This document shows, in pieces, positions 6,814 through 14,283 of a stretch of 16,822 nt of DNA (position 1 is the stretch's first letter; every line of letters begins with the position of its first letter). Under the pieces are notes generated by a model. It saw only the letters and a program-made list of their open reading frames with translations, had not been told where the DNA came from and did not search any database. The stretch spans positions 1 through 16,822 of the forward strand of contig RFIM01000215.1 of NCBI GenBank assembly GCA_003695215.1, written 5' to 3'. A program made the position numbers and the translations under genes. This DNA is from Chloroflexota bacterium (GTDB taxonomy: Bacteria; Chloroflexota; Anaerolineae; Aggregatilineales; UBA2796).

Positions 6814-7965
6814 ATGGTCAACCTGCTCTTCATCACCATCTACACAGGCATTGGCGGCGGCGAGTCGCTCACACTGAACCTGATGAAGGCGCTAGATAGG
6901 GCGCGCTTTCGGCTGCATCTGCTCACGCCGCGCGCGGGCAGATTCCCTAGCGCAGCGGCCGCGCTAGGAGTCTGCACCCATAGCGTACCCTTTCGTGGCA
7001 CTAGCACGTTTTTTTTGCCTGCGCTCTGGGCGCGCTTCCCGATTGTGGGCAAGTTGCGCGCTGTGTTGCGTCAAAACCAGATTCACGCCGTGATCAGCGA
7101 TTACCACAGTCTGCCCTTCATCGTGCCGTCAGCGCATAGCTTGAAGGTGCCTGTGATCTGGAATATCATGGGCTGGTGGTTCCCGATTCACCCTTGGCAG
7201 CGGCATTTCTTCAGCCGAAAGATCGACCGCATGGTGGCGATCAGCAGCGCCGTCAAGGAAAAGCTGCTGGGCACGCCGCCGAAGATCGCGCCTGAGCGGA
7301 TCGGCGTGGAAATACCTGGTATCGATACAGAGCAGCACCATCCTGATGCGGTCAGCGGCGCGCCTGTGCGCATGCACATGCAGATCGGCGCCGAAACGCC
7401 GCTAGTCGCCATGATTGCGCGCTTCCAAGACGTGAAAGGGCATGATGACTTCCTGGACGCCGCTAAGCTGATCAGGCGCGCGGTGCCGCAAGCGCGTTTT
7501 GCTATAGCAGGAGAGAACGTCTTCGCCGTCTCGCGCGATGAGGCCTACAAGCAGCGCATCTTGGCGCGCGTGCGCGACGACGCCGAACTGCGCCAGTCGG
7601 TCACCTTTCTGGGCTTCTGGCCCGACTCGCGCGAGGTGATTGCCGCGGCTGATGTGATGGTCTGCAGCTCATGGTTTGAGTCGCTCAGCATGGTCGCCTT
7701 GGAGAGCATGGCTATGGCGCGTCCGATAGTCAGCACGCGCGTTGGCGGCCCATCTGAGACCATTCGAGATGGCGAGACGGGCTACCTGGTGCCGCCACGC
7801 GACTCAGCGGCGCTGGCTGAGCGCGTGATCGCCTTGTTACAAAATCCTGCGCAACGCGAGGCGATGGGCAAGCGCGGCGCTGCGCACGTCCATCAGCATT
7901 TCAGCGCGGCGCGCTACGCGGCGGCGATCAGCGCGTTGGTCGAAGCGACGCTCAAGGCGGTGTGA
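6814..7965 (+). CDS. Glycosyltransferase family 4 (GT-B fold)
   Basis: The 383-aa protein has the two Rossmann-like halves of GT-B retaining glycosyltransferases. The N-terminal acceptor half has the glycine-rich loop TGIGGGES (11-18). The C-terminal donor half has MIARFQDVKGHDDFLDAA (200-217), the EX7E motif of Glu289 and Glu297 (FESLSMVALE), and RVGGPSETIRDGETGYLV (309-326). It would transfer a sugar from a nucleotide donor onto a glycan, lipid or small molecule in the cytosol; the substrate cannot be read from sequence. The start at ATG 6814 is set by the -10 element at 6801-6806, which makes the in-frame ATGs at 6787 and 6805 impossible from this promoter. The nearby HexNAc-P transferase and UDP-sugar epimerase genes support a role in surface polysaccharide synthesis, but they are 7 kb away. 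Confidence 0.92.
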   Translation: MVNLLFITIYTGIGGGESLTLNLMKALDRARFRLHLLTPRAGRFPSAAAALGVCTHSVPFRGTSTFFLPALWARFPIVGKLRAVLRQNQIHAVISDYHSLPFIVPSAHSLKVPVIWNIMGWWFPIHPWQRHFFSRKIDRMVAISSAVKEKLLGTPPKIAPERIGVEIPGIDTEQHHPDAVSGAPVRMHMQIGAETPLVAMIARFQDVKGHDDFLDAAKLIRRAVPQARFAIAGENVFAVSRDEAYKQRILARVRDDAELRQSVTFLGFWPDSREVIAAADVMVCSSWFESLSMVALESMAMARPIVSTRVGGPSETIRDGETGYLVPPRDSAALAERVIALLQNPAQREAMGKRGAAHVHQHFSAARYAAAISALVEATLKAV

Positions 7966-7975
7966 GCATCTGCTA

Positions 7976-7981
7976 TAGAAT
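7976..7981 (+). promoter_or_regulatory. Candidate -10 element of the SDR gene
   Basis: TAGAAT (within TATAGAAT) lies 10 nt after the glycosyltransferase stop and 42 nt before ATG 8024. A near-palindrome, GGCAAGCG/CGCTCGCC (7982-7997), immediately follows and could be an operator. No clear -35 was found, so co-transcription with the glycosyltransferase gene remains possible. Confidence 0.4.
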
Positions 7982-8023
7982 GGCAAGCGCGCTCGCCATT
8001 GGCGATATAGGATTACAACGCTT

Positions 8024-8800
8024 ATGAACAGCTTAACGGGCAAGGTGGCGCTGGTCACGGGCGCGGGCATGGGCATCGGCTACGCGCTATGCCGCGCTTT
8101 GGCTGAAGCGGGCGCGACTGTCGCGCTAAACGACATAGACGCAGAGCGCGCTACACAAGCGGCCGAGCAGCTCAATCAACAGCTACAGGCCAGGCGCGTC
8201 CACGCCTACGCTGCAGATGTGGCCGATGTGAACGCCATGCGCGCCATTGTTGGGCAGATCGCGGCGCGCTTCGCGCGGCTGGATATCGCCATTGCCAACG
8301 CTGGCATCACGCTCTTCGGCCGTTTCCTGGAATACGAGCCTGAGCCGTTTGATCGGCTGCTGGCAGTCAATCTGCGCGGCAGTTTTTTCACAGCGCAGGC
8401 AGCCGCGCGCGAGATGATCAGGCGACAGATCGAAGGGCGCATCATCCTGATGTCCTCAGTGGCAGGTGTCCAAGCCATTGGCGGCTTGGGCGCTTATGGA
8501 ATCTCGAAGGCAGGCCTGCGCATGATGGCGCGCACACTCGCCTATGAGCTTGGCGCGTATGGCATCACTGTCAATGCCCTTGCACCTGGCGCAACGCTAA
8601 CCGAGCGCACAGCCCAGGAGACCGCAAACTACGAGCAGGATTGGCGAGCGGTGACGCCGAATCGGCGCGTGGCGCATGTGGAAGATATCGCCGCAGCGGC
8701 GCTGTTCCTGTGCTCAGAAGGCGCGCGGCACATCAACGGGCAAACGCTGATTGTTGATGGCGGCTGGACCAATCAGAGTCCATTGCCGTTGGGCTACTAG
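8024..8800 (+). CDS. SDR family NAD(P)-dependent oxidoreductase
   Basis: The 258-aa length is typical of classical short-chain dehydrogenases. Seen are the cofactor loop TGAGMGIG (12-19), the NAG motif (92-94), Asn116, catalytic Ser144/145, and YGISK with Tyr158 and Lys162. The C-terminal NGQTLIVDGGW is usual in FabG and glucose-dehydrogenase-like members. Asp37 at the end of the second strand (VALNDID) is the position that usually favours NAD(H) over NADP(H). The substrate is not predictable; sugar, alcohol and 3-oxoacyl substrates all occur in close relatives. Only a weak AGGA (8009-8012) precedes ATG 8024. The gene is 58 nt downstream of the glycosyltransferase gene and carries its own candidate -10. 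Confidence 0.92.
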   Translation: MNSLTGKVALVTGAGMGIGYALCRALAEAGATVALNDIDAERATQAAEQLNQQLQARRVHAYAADVADVNAMRAIVGQIAARFARLDIAIANAGITLFGRFLEYEPEPFDRLLAVNLRGSFFTAQAAAREMIRRQIEGRIILMSSVAGVQAIGGLGAYGISKAGLRMMARTLAYELGAYGITVNALAPGATLTERTAQETANYEQDWRAVTPNRRVAHVEDIAAAALFLCSEGARHINGQTLIVDGGWTNQSPLPLGY

Positions 8801-8826
8801 CGCCGCAAAGGTATCAGAGCGCGGCG
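8801..8826 (+). terminator. Possible terminator hairpin after the SDR gene
   Basis: CGCCGC (8801-8806) and GCGGCG (8821-8826) pair over a 14-nt loop directly after the SDR stop codon. No T-tract follows, so this is only a weak candidate. Confidence 0.25.
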
Positions 8827-8876
8827 ACGGCACAATGCATCAGCTTGAGCGCGTTCCCAAGCCCTATAAGCTGTGT

Positions 8877-8882
8877 TAGAAT
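8877..8882 (+). promoter_or_regulatory. Candidate -10 element of rnj
   Basis: TAGAAT (preceded by a T) is the best -10 in the 216-nt gap before rnj. A start near 8889 would give a leader of about 128 nt. The leader holds a purine-rich run, GAGGAAAGGAG (8904-8914), with no start codon at usable distance, and a strong stem-loop. A TTGAGC (8845-8850) lies too far upstream (26 nt) to be its -35. Confidence 0.4.
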
Positions 8883-8938
8883 CTATGTGAGCAAACACAC
8901 CTTGAGGAAAGGAGTCTAGCGCGAGCGCCGAGGACGAC

Positions 8939-8990
8939 CTGGCGTTGAAGGCAGCGGCTGAAAGCCCTCAGCAACTGCCTTGAATGCCAG
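8939..8990 (+). promoter_or_regulatory. Long stem-loop in the rnj 5' leader
   Basis: The arm CTGGCGTTGAAGGCAG (8939-8954) pairs with CTGCCTTGAATGCCAG (8975-8990): 14 Watson-Crick pairs, one G-U pair and one G/G mismatch. The apical region holds a smaller hairpin, GGCT-GAA-AGCC (8956-8966). The 3' arm buries the upstream in-frame ATG at 8984. No T-tract follows, so it is not an intrinsic terminator. It may be a cis-acting element controlling stability or translation of the RNase J message; that role is inference. Confidence 0.6.
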
Positions 8991-9016
8991 CGTCTCTTCG
9001 GATCGCGCAAATTTCT

Positions 9017-10672
9017 ATGAGCGAAACGCCCTTACAAGTCATTCCCTTGGGCGGCTTGGGCGAGATCGGGAAGAACATGATGGCCTTTCAGTACGGTCGA
9101 GACGTGCTGATCGTAGATGCTGGCTTGATGTTCCCTGAAAACGACATGCTCGGCATCGACTATATCATCCCCGATTTTCGCTACCTGAGCGAGCAGAGCG
9201 GCTTGCGCGTGCGCGGCATTTTGATCACCCACGGCCATGAGGACCACACGGGTGCCATTCAGCACGTGGCCAGCGCTTTTCCGGCGCCGATCTACGCCAC
9301 GCCATTGACCGCAGGCTTGGTCGAAGTCAAACTGCGCCAGGCGCGCCTGCTGGATCGAGTCCAGTTGAACGTCTTCAATGCGAGCGACAAGATCGACCTC
9401 TCGCCGTTTTGGATCGAGACCTTCCACGTCTGCCATTCAATCCCTGACTGCGTCGGCTTCGGCATCAACACGCCTGTCGGCTTGTTCGTCCACACAGGCG
9501 ACTTCAAGTTCGATCCGACGCCTGTGGATCGGCGCGTGACCGACTACGCCAAGTTGGCGAGCTTCTCAGCGCGCGGCGTGGTCGCGCTTTTCTCAGATAG
9601 CACGAACGCAGATCGGCGCGGCTGGACGCCTTCAGAGAGCGTCATTGATGCCGCCTTTGATCGCGTCTTCAGAGCGGCCAAAGGGCGCGTGATCGTCTCT
9701 AGCTTTGCTTCGCTGATCTCCAGAGTGCAGCAAGTCGTGTGGGTCTCGGAGCGCTATGGGCGCAAAATTGCCATCATCGGCACTTCGATGTCCGAGAATG
9801 TGCGCATGGCGCTCAATCTCGGCTATCTGGACTTGCCCGAGAGCATGCTGATCAGCCCTGAGGAGGCGCGCCACTTGCCGCCTAACCAAGTCACCTTCAT
9901 AGTCACAGGCTCACAGGGCGAGCCGAGCGCCGTGCTGCATCGCCTTGCCACGAACAATCACAACATGCTGAGCATCCAGGCAGGCGATACGGTCATTATC
10001 TCAGCGCATCCGATTCCAGGCAATGAAGAGACAGTCAGCCGCACCATCAACCGCCTTTTTCAACGTGGCGCACAGGTCGTCTACGATCCGATTGACTCAG
10101 TTCACGTCTCTGGGCATGCCAGCCAAGAAGAACAGCGCCTGATGCTGAACTTAGTGCAGCCGCGCAATTTTGTGCCGATTCATGGCGAGCTGCGGCACCT
10201 GAAAGCGCATCGCGAGTTGGCGCTGCAAGTCGGCATTCCTGATGAGCGCATCGCTGTGGTAGAAAATGGCACTAAGCTGTTTTTCTATCCCGATGGGCGC
10301 ATGAGCATTGGCGAGCGCGTGCCAGGCGGCTACGTCTTCGTAGACGGTTCAGGCGTCGGCGACGTCCACACAGGACTGATTCGCGAGCGCGAGGCGCTCG
10401 GCCGAGATGGCGCCGTGGTGCTGAGCGCAGTCATCGAGCGCGGCAGTGGGCGAATCCTTGGCCAGCCTGAGATCAGGTCTTTCGGTTTTGTGGCTTCAGC
10501 CGAAGGCGCAGCGCTGCTCCAGAGCGGCACGAACCTAGCACGACAAGTGTTAGAGCAGAGTGGCGGCAGCGCAACGCACAAGCGCGAGTTGGTCGAGGAA
10601 GCGCTCAGCAAGCTCTTCTATAGCGAGATACGCCGCCGTCCGAAGCTGTTTGTGACCATTCACGAGGTCTAA
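9017..10672 (+). CDS. rnj: Ribonuclease J
   Basis: The 551-aa product matches the usual RNase J length (about 555). RNase J is a metallo-beta-lactamase/beta-CASP ribonuclease with 5'-3' exonuclease and endonuclease activity, acting in mRNA decay and rRNA maturation in the cytosol. Seen are VIPLGGLGEIGKNM at the N-terminus, the zinc motif THGHEDH (71-77), HTGDFKFD, LFSDSTNADRRGWTPSE, VTGSQGEP, and late motifs including VSGHASQEE and PIHGELRHL. Family N-termini begin a few residues before the PLGGLGE motif, so ATG 9017 is preferred. ATG 8984 (562 aa) is possible but lies inside the leader stem and has no ribosome site; 9017 also has only a weak GGATC. The 3' end overlaps the convergent cmk gene by 4 nt. 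Confidence 0.96.
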   Translation: MSETPLQVIPLGGLGEIGKNMMAFQYGRDVLIVDAGLMFPENDMLGIDYIIPDFRYLSEQSGLRVRGILITHGHEDHTGAIQHVASAFPAPIYATPLTAGLVEVKLRQARLLDRVQLNVFNASDKIDLSPFWIETFHVCHSIPDCVGFGINTPVGLFVHTGDFKFDPTPVDRRVTDYAKLASFSARGVVALFSDSTNADRRGWTPSESVIDAAFDRVFRAAKGRVIVSSFASLISRVQQVVWVSERYGRKIAIIGTSMSENVRMALNLGYLDLPESMLISPEEARHLPPNQVTFIVTGSQGEPSAVLHRLATNNHNMLSIQAGDTVIISAHPIPGNEETVSRTINRLFQRGAQVVYDPIDSVHVSGHASQEEQRLMLNLVQPRNFVPIHGELRHLKAHRELALQVGIPDERIAVVENGTKLFFYPDGRMSIGERVPGGYVFVDGSGVGDVHTGLIREREALGRDGAVVLSAVIERGSGRILGQPEIRSFGFVASAEGAALLQSGTNLARQVLEQSGGSATHKRELVEEALSKLFYSEIRRRPKLFVTIHEV

Positions 10673-11361
10673 GGTTGGGCATGGCGCACTTGCCAAGCTG
10701 TGATCAAGCCTTGCACGTGGGCGATCACGCTTGGCAGGTCAAGTTGATCGGTATGGATCAGGTGTGCATCTTCGGCAAGGCGCAGCGGCGCAGTCTCGCG
10801 CTGGCTATCGCGTTGATCGCGCTGCAGGAGCGCTTGCTGCACACCTTGGGCATCACTATCACCGAACTGTTTTTGGCGGCGCTCTGCGCGCACTGCAGGC
10901 GAAGCATCTAGGTAGATCTTGAGCGCGGCTTCGGGCAAAACGACTGTGCCGATATCGCGCCCGACCATGATCACGCGCGCATATTGCGTTGCAAGGCGTC
11001 GGAAAGTGGCGTTCAGCACCTCGCGCACGCCGCGCACAGCTGCCACTTGCGAGACAATCGCCTCGACTTCAGGGCTGCGAAGCGCCGCTGTGACGTCCTC
11101 GCCATTCAGCCGTAAGCGGTAGAAATGGCCGTCTGTGCCATCTGCAGGCAGAGTCTCGATCTGCAGCTGCTCGGCCAGCGCCACAAGCGTATCGCTCTCG
11201 ACAATGGGCACGCCTGTGCGCAAGGCTGCTAGCGCCACAGCGCGATAAAAGGCGCCAGTATCCACTAAAAAGTAGCCGTATTGCTGCGCAATCGCATGAG
11301 CGACCGTCGTTTTGCCCGAGCTAGCAGGCCCATCCAGCGCGATAGTTGGCGGCAAGTTCAC
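10669..11361 (-). CDS. cmk: Cytidylate kinase
   Basis: The 230-aa product is of normal length for bacterial CMP/dCMP kinase, which makes CDP and dCDP from ATP in pyrimidine salvage and nucleotide supply. Seen are the P-loop GPASSGKTT (11-19), VDTGAFYRAVA (33-43), which corresponds to the usual DTGAMYRA, the CMP-binding insert with LNGEDVTAALRSPEV, and VGRDIGTVVLPEA. The lid region with AERR and QRDQRDSQRETAPL follows. I choose GTG 11361 because GAGG lies 8 nt upstream and the protein then starts five residues before the conserved strand. ATG 11400 would add 13 residues and overlap the upstream gene by 20 nt. It is the last gene of a three-gene operon. Confidence 0.95.
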   Translation of the reverse strand: MNLPPTIALDGPASSGKTTVAHAIAQQYGYFLVDTGAFYRAVALAALRTGVPIVESDTLVALAEQLQIETLPADGTDGHFYRLRLNGEDVTAALRSPEVEAIVSQVAAVRGVREVLNATFRRLATQYARVIMVGRDIGTVVLPEAALKIYLDASPAVRAERRQKQFGDSDAQGVQQALLQRDQRDSQRETAPLRLAEDAHLIHTDQLDLPSVIAHVQGLITAWQVRHAQP

Positions 11362-11380
11362 AGTGTTTTCCTCACCTGCA

Positions 11381-13093
11381 TCATGGTCTAGGTGTGACAT
11401 TGCGGCATTGAAATTCCAACGACTGAGCCACTTCCGCTAAATTGACGGCAACATCGGCTGCGATCAAGGTGTAGGTGAGCGTGCGCTCTTTGAAGAATGG
11501 CTTGGCATAGCCAGCGGGCGCTTGGCGCGTCTCGCGGATGACCAGCTCTTCAGGCAAGCCGTCAATACCGATAGTGAGCGTGGCTGTGAGGTTGATCTCG
11601 AGGCCATCTTCGTCGCGGCGCACGCTCTCAGCGCGATACTGCGGCCTGACGCCAACAGGCGGCGCCTCGCGCCAGAGACGCAAGGCCTCAGGCGGCGCCA
11701 GGCGCTCGATCAAGGCGTCTACGTTCAGCGAAGCCAACACGCCAATATTCGCCTGGCTGAGCGGCGTGGCTGTGCAGAGCGTTTGCGATGGCAGCCCAGC
11801 GCCTGTGTGGTAGAAGACGCCGTTCAGTGCAGTGTAAAACGCGTTACCCTGCCGATAGAACGGCTCGGGCAACCAGCCGAGAAAGGCGTTGATCTCGGGA
11901 TTATCGCGCAAGCTGATCTCATAACGGCCTTGCGGCGTGGCGCTGTTCTCAGCCAGCACGCGCAGCGAGAGCGCGCCGCGCAAGGTGCGGTTGGGCGGCA
12001 CTAGCGCCTCGTAGTCCACAGTCAGGCGGTAGCGGTAGCGCGCGCGCTGTTCCAAGCGCACGCCTTGATAGCTGATGTTGGCAAGCGGCAGCTCTGAGAA
12101 GAGCGCTGTAGGCACAGGCGCAGTTGCTGCAAAGCCGAGAGCGGCTGTGGGCTGCGCCAAGGGCTGAGCGATCTCAGGCGTTGGCAGGGCAAAAGTGGCA
12201 GTCGGCACGCCTTGCGGCGTTGCAGTCGGCGGCGCTAGGTTCACAACAGCGGTAGGCGCTATGGTCGGCGTCGGCGCCGTCCTAGCCACTTCAAGCGCAT
12301 TGCGCAAGGCGCTGAGCTGATTGTTGCGCAGTCCGTCAAGTTGCTCAACCAAACCTGCGCCGCCGCTCGGCGCCAAACCGCTGAGCAGCGCGTTCAGGTC
12401 TTTTTGCGAGCAAGCTTCAGTGTACTTCTGGCGCAAAGCGGCGAATTGCTGCAAGACGCTATTCAAGCGCTCGAAGATGGCAGCGACATCGGCGTTGAGG
12501 CGCGTATCCTCAGCCGAGAGCAGGCGCGCCTTCAGCGCGAGCGGCGCCAAGGTCGTGCAGCGCGTCGGCAGCCTTCTGAGATCGTCTATATCGACCTTCA
12601 AGTCGAGCAGCGGCTGCCGAAAAGCGATGATCTCGTTCTCAAGGGCGAGCAGATAGTCTTGCGCTTCAAGGATCAAAGCCGTGCGCTCTGTAGCTAGCAC
12701 AGGCGTTGGCGGATTGAGGATCAGCGCTATGAGCGAATAGCCGCTCAGGGCGCGTATCAGGAACAGGAACGCGTTGAGCGCAATCAGCACCACAAGGCTG
12801 ATGGTGAGCGGCTTGCGGAACTTCTGCAGCGCCTTGAAATCAGGCTCAGCGGCTGCTGGCGGCGAGTCTGGTTCAGCCCGCTCTTGCTGCATGCGCCGAA
12901 AGATGCGCAGCGCGTTCTCTGCAGCGCGCCGCACGGACTCGTCCTCATTTTCATCCAGGTAGGCATTGACCAGCGCATTGATGGCGGCAGGATCGCGCAA
13001 CTTGCCTAAACGCTTAGCCGCTTGGCGGCGCTCTGCCACACTCTCCGAGGCGCTCAATTGCGCAATCAGGGTCTCTCGTTCAGTTTCCGCCAT
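11381..13093 (-). CDS. HEAT-repeat single-pass membrane protein with extracellular beta domain
   Basis: The 570-aa protein has an N-terminal cytoplasmic segment with HEAT-like helical repeats (about 14-70: ERRQAAKRLGKLRDPAAINA and SVRRAAENALRIF). One transmembrane helix follows (about 95-115), then a helical outside region (140-280) with a Cys pair. A Thr/Pro-rich linker (about 282-330, repeated PTPT/PTAT) leads to a C-terminal domain (about 340-570) with alternating beta-like segments. That last domain may be a LppX/LolA-like lipid-binding fold, but this is only an impression. No enzymatic motif was found. It follows the SH3b lipoprotein gene by 15 nt and precedes cmk by 19 nt, so the three are likely co-transcribed. 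The function is unknown; the layout would suit linking a cytoplasmic partner to the cell surface. Confidence 0.75.
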   Translation of the reverse strand: MAETERETLIAQLSASESVAERRQAAKRLGKLRDPAAINALVNAYLDENEDESVRRAAENALRIFRRMQQERAEPDSPPAAAEPDFKALQKFRKPLTISLVVLIALNAFLFLIRALSGYSLIALILNPPTPVLATERTALILEAQDYLLALENEIIAFRQPLLDLKVDIDDLRRLPTRCTTLAPLALKARLLSAEDTRLNADVAAIFERLNSVLQQFAALRQKYTEACSQKDLNALLSGLAPSGGAGLVEQLDGLRNNQLSALRNALEVARTAPTPTIAPTAVVNLAPPTATPQGVPTATFALPTPEIAQPLAQPTAALGFAATAPVPTALFSELPLANISYQGVRLEQRARYRYRLTVDYEALVPPNRTLRGALSLRVLAENSATPQGRYEISLRDNPEINAFLGWLPEPFYRQGNAFYTALNGVFYHTGAGLPSQTLCTATPLSQANIGVLASLNVDALIERLAPPEALRLWREAPPVGVRPQYRAESVRRDEDGLEINLTATLTIGIDGLPEELVIRETRQAPAGYAKPFFKERTLTYTLIAADVAVNLAEVAQSLEFQCRNVTPRP

Positions 13094-13108
13094 CGCCTGC
13101 GCCTTTCT

Positions 13109-14128
13109 TCATCGCACGCGGAACACACAGGTGCCTGTATTTATCTCTTCATCGCCGCCTGGCCCGAAGGATTTATCGCCGTCTTCAATGCGGCGCGACC
13201 AAGTCAGGCGGTAGCTGACGCGGTACTCGCCAACTTCCAGTGTGCCAATTGGCACAAACCAGCGCACTTCAGGGCGGCCATTAGGCGCGCGAGTCAGCGC
13301 GGTGCGGTAATTATCATAGTCATCCAGCTTGCGCACCAACTGCCATAAGTCGCCGTCTTTGCGTTCCAGCTGCACTTCGTAGGTCGCTGCATCGAGGTGA
13401 TCTTGGATTTGCTCAGCTGTGCGCGCAAACCAAGTCCAATAAATGCTCAAATTCTGATTGGGGCGGAAGACTTTGTTGGCCTCTGAGCGGAACTGGGACA
13501 GATCGCAATAGGCGAGAATATCAGTGAAGGTATTAGCGCGCGCGGGAATAGTTGGCGCGCGCGTGGGCAAATTGATAGCAGCCCGCGGCGTGGCAGCGCG
13601 CGCAGTCAGCTCAGCTGTGGCAAAGATAGGCACAGCAGTGCGCTCAGGCACGGTCACTAGCTCGCCAAGCATCCAACCTTCAGTGCCATCTTCCAACACT
13701 ACATTGTACCATGCCAGATCGCTGCTGATGCCAATGATGATCAGCAGAGCGCCACTGGGCACCGTGCGCAGCGTCTCATATTCTGTGCCTGGCCCAGCGC
13801 GCAAGCGCACAGATGCGCTTCGATTGTTGACCGTGCCGCGCACGGCTCGGGTCGGCTCAGGCGTCGGCGTGGCGGTCTCGGTTGGGATGAAAGGCGTTGC
13901 TGTGGGCGGCAAGGTATTGGTCGGGATAAGCGTGCTGGTCGGGATAGGTGTGGCTGTGAAGCGCGGCGTCATGGTCAGCACTGGAGCCAAAGTGTTAGTC
14001 GGCACAGTGGGCACCGAGACGATCCGAGTGGGGAAGGTTTGAGCGTTCAAGCCGCAGGCAGATAGGCTCAGCGTGAGCAGCAGCCACATGCCTGTGCGGA
14101 TCGGACGATTCAGGCAAAGTCGCAACAA
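13109..14128 (-). CDS. SH3b domain-containing lipoprotein
   Basis: The 339-aa product has a lipoprotein signal peptide: Arg residues at 3, 8 and 11, a hydrophobic run (14-22), and the lipobox LSAC with Cys25. A Thr/Pro-rich linker (about 33-95, PTNTL and PTATP units) follows, typical of Anaerolineae surface proteins. A bacterial SH3 domain spans 98-160 (SASVRLRAGPGTEYETLRTV, with WYNVVLEDGTEGWM). A C-terminal domain of unknown type (205-339) ends in the segment GTCVFRVR. SH3b domains often bind peptidoglycan or peptides. TTG 14128 is chosen because GGAGG (14141-14137) lies 8 nt upstream and the signal peptide then has its positive residues. The ATG in the same purine-rich region is in another frame, and ATG 14089 would remove the charged n-region. 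Confidence 0.85.
   Translation of the reverse strand: MLRLCLNRPIRTGMWLLLTLSLSACGLNAQTFPTRIVSVPTVPTNTLAPVLTMTPRFTATPIPTSTLIPTNTLPPTATPFIPTETATPTPEPTRAVRGTVNNRSASVRLRAGPGTEYETLRTVPSGALLIIIGISSDLAWYNVVLEDGTEGWMLGELVTVPERTAVPIFATAELTARAATPRAAINLPTRAPTIPARANTFTDILAYCDLSQFRSEANKVFRPNQNLSIYWTWFARTAEQIQDHLDAATYEVQLERKDGDLWQLVRKLDDYDNYRTALTRAPNGRPEVRWFVPIGTLEVGEYRVSYRLTWSRRIEDGDKSFGPGGDEEINTGTCVFRVR
13918..13953. repeat. Two-copy 18-bp tandem repeat in the lipoprotein linker
   Basis: The plus strand reads TGGTCGGGATAAGCGTGC then TGGTCGGGATAGGTGTGG, 18 bp each with 4 differences. It encodes two PTSTLIPTNT-type units of the Thr/Pro linker and suggests that the linker grows by slippage or unequal crossing-over. 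Confidence 0.6.
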
Positions 14129-14283
14129 CAGCCATTCCTCCGCGCCGTTGGCCGTGGGCCAAACAGCGTTATGAGCAGTTTTTCATGCGTTAAGGCGCGC
14201 CATACGTGCTAAGATTCAGACAGTGCGTAGCGCAACAGAGAGCGCCTTCAATTGTAACGAGTTTTGCGCGAAGGAAAAAGTTT

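Noticed and set aside
8885..8890. ATG-TGA start-stop minimal ORF just after the rnj -10 element.
   Set aside because: It lies upstream of the expected transcription start (about 8889) and has no ribosome site, so it is probably chance.
8904..8914. GAGGAAAGGAG as a ribosome site for a leader peptide before rnj.
   Set aside because: No ATG, GTG or TTG occurs at a workable distance (4-12 nt) downstream, and a TAG follows closely, so a leader peptide is not supported.
11522..12004. Plus-strand ORF of 160 codons opposite the HEAT-repeat protein.
   Set aside because: Arg/Ala/Gln-rich composition of a GC-rich shadow frame, with no ribosome site. The minus frame is continuous over 570 codons and fits the operon.
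13524..14042. Plus-strand ORF of 172 codons with Val/Gly repeats.
   Set aside because: It lies opposite the SH3b lipoprotein, and its repeats are the complement of the Thr/Pro linker codons. The minus-strand gene has a signal peptide, lipobox and a recognised domain.
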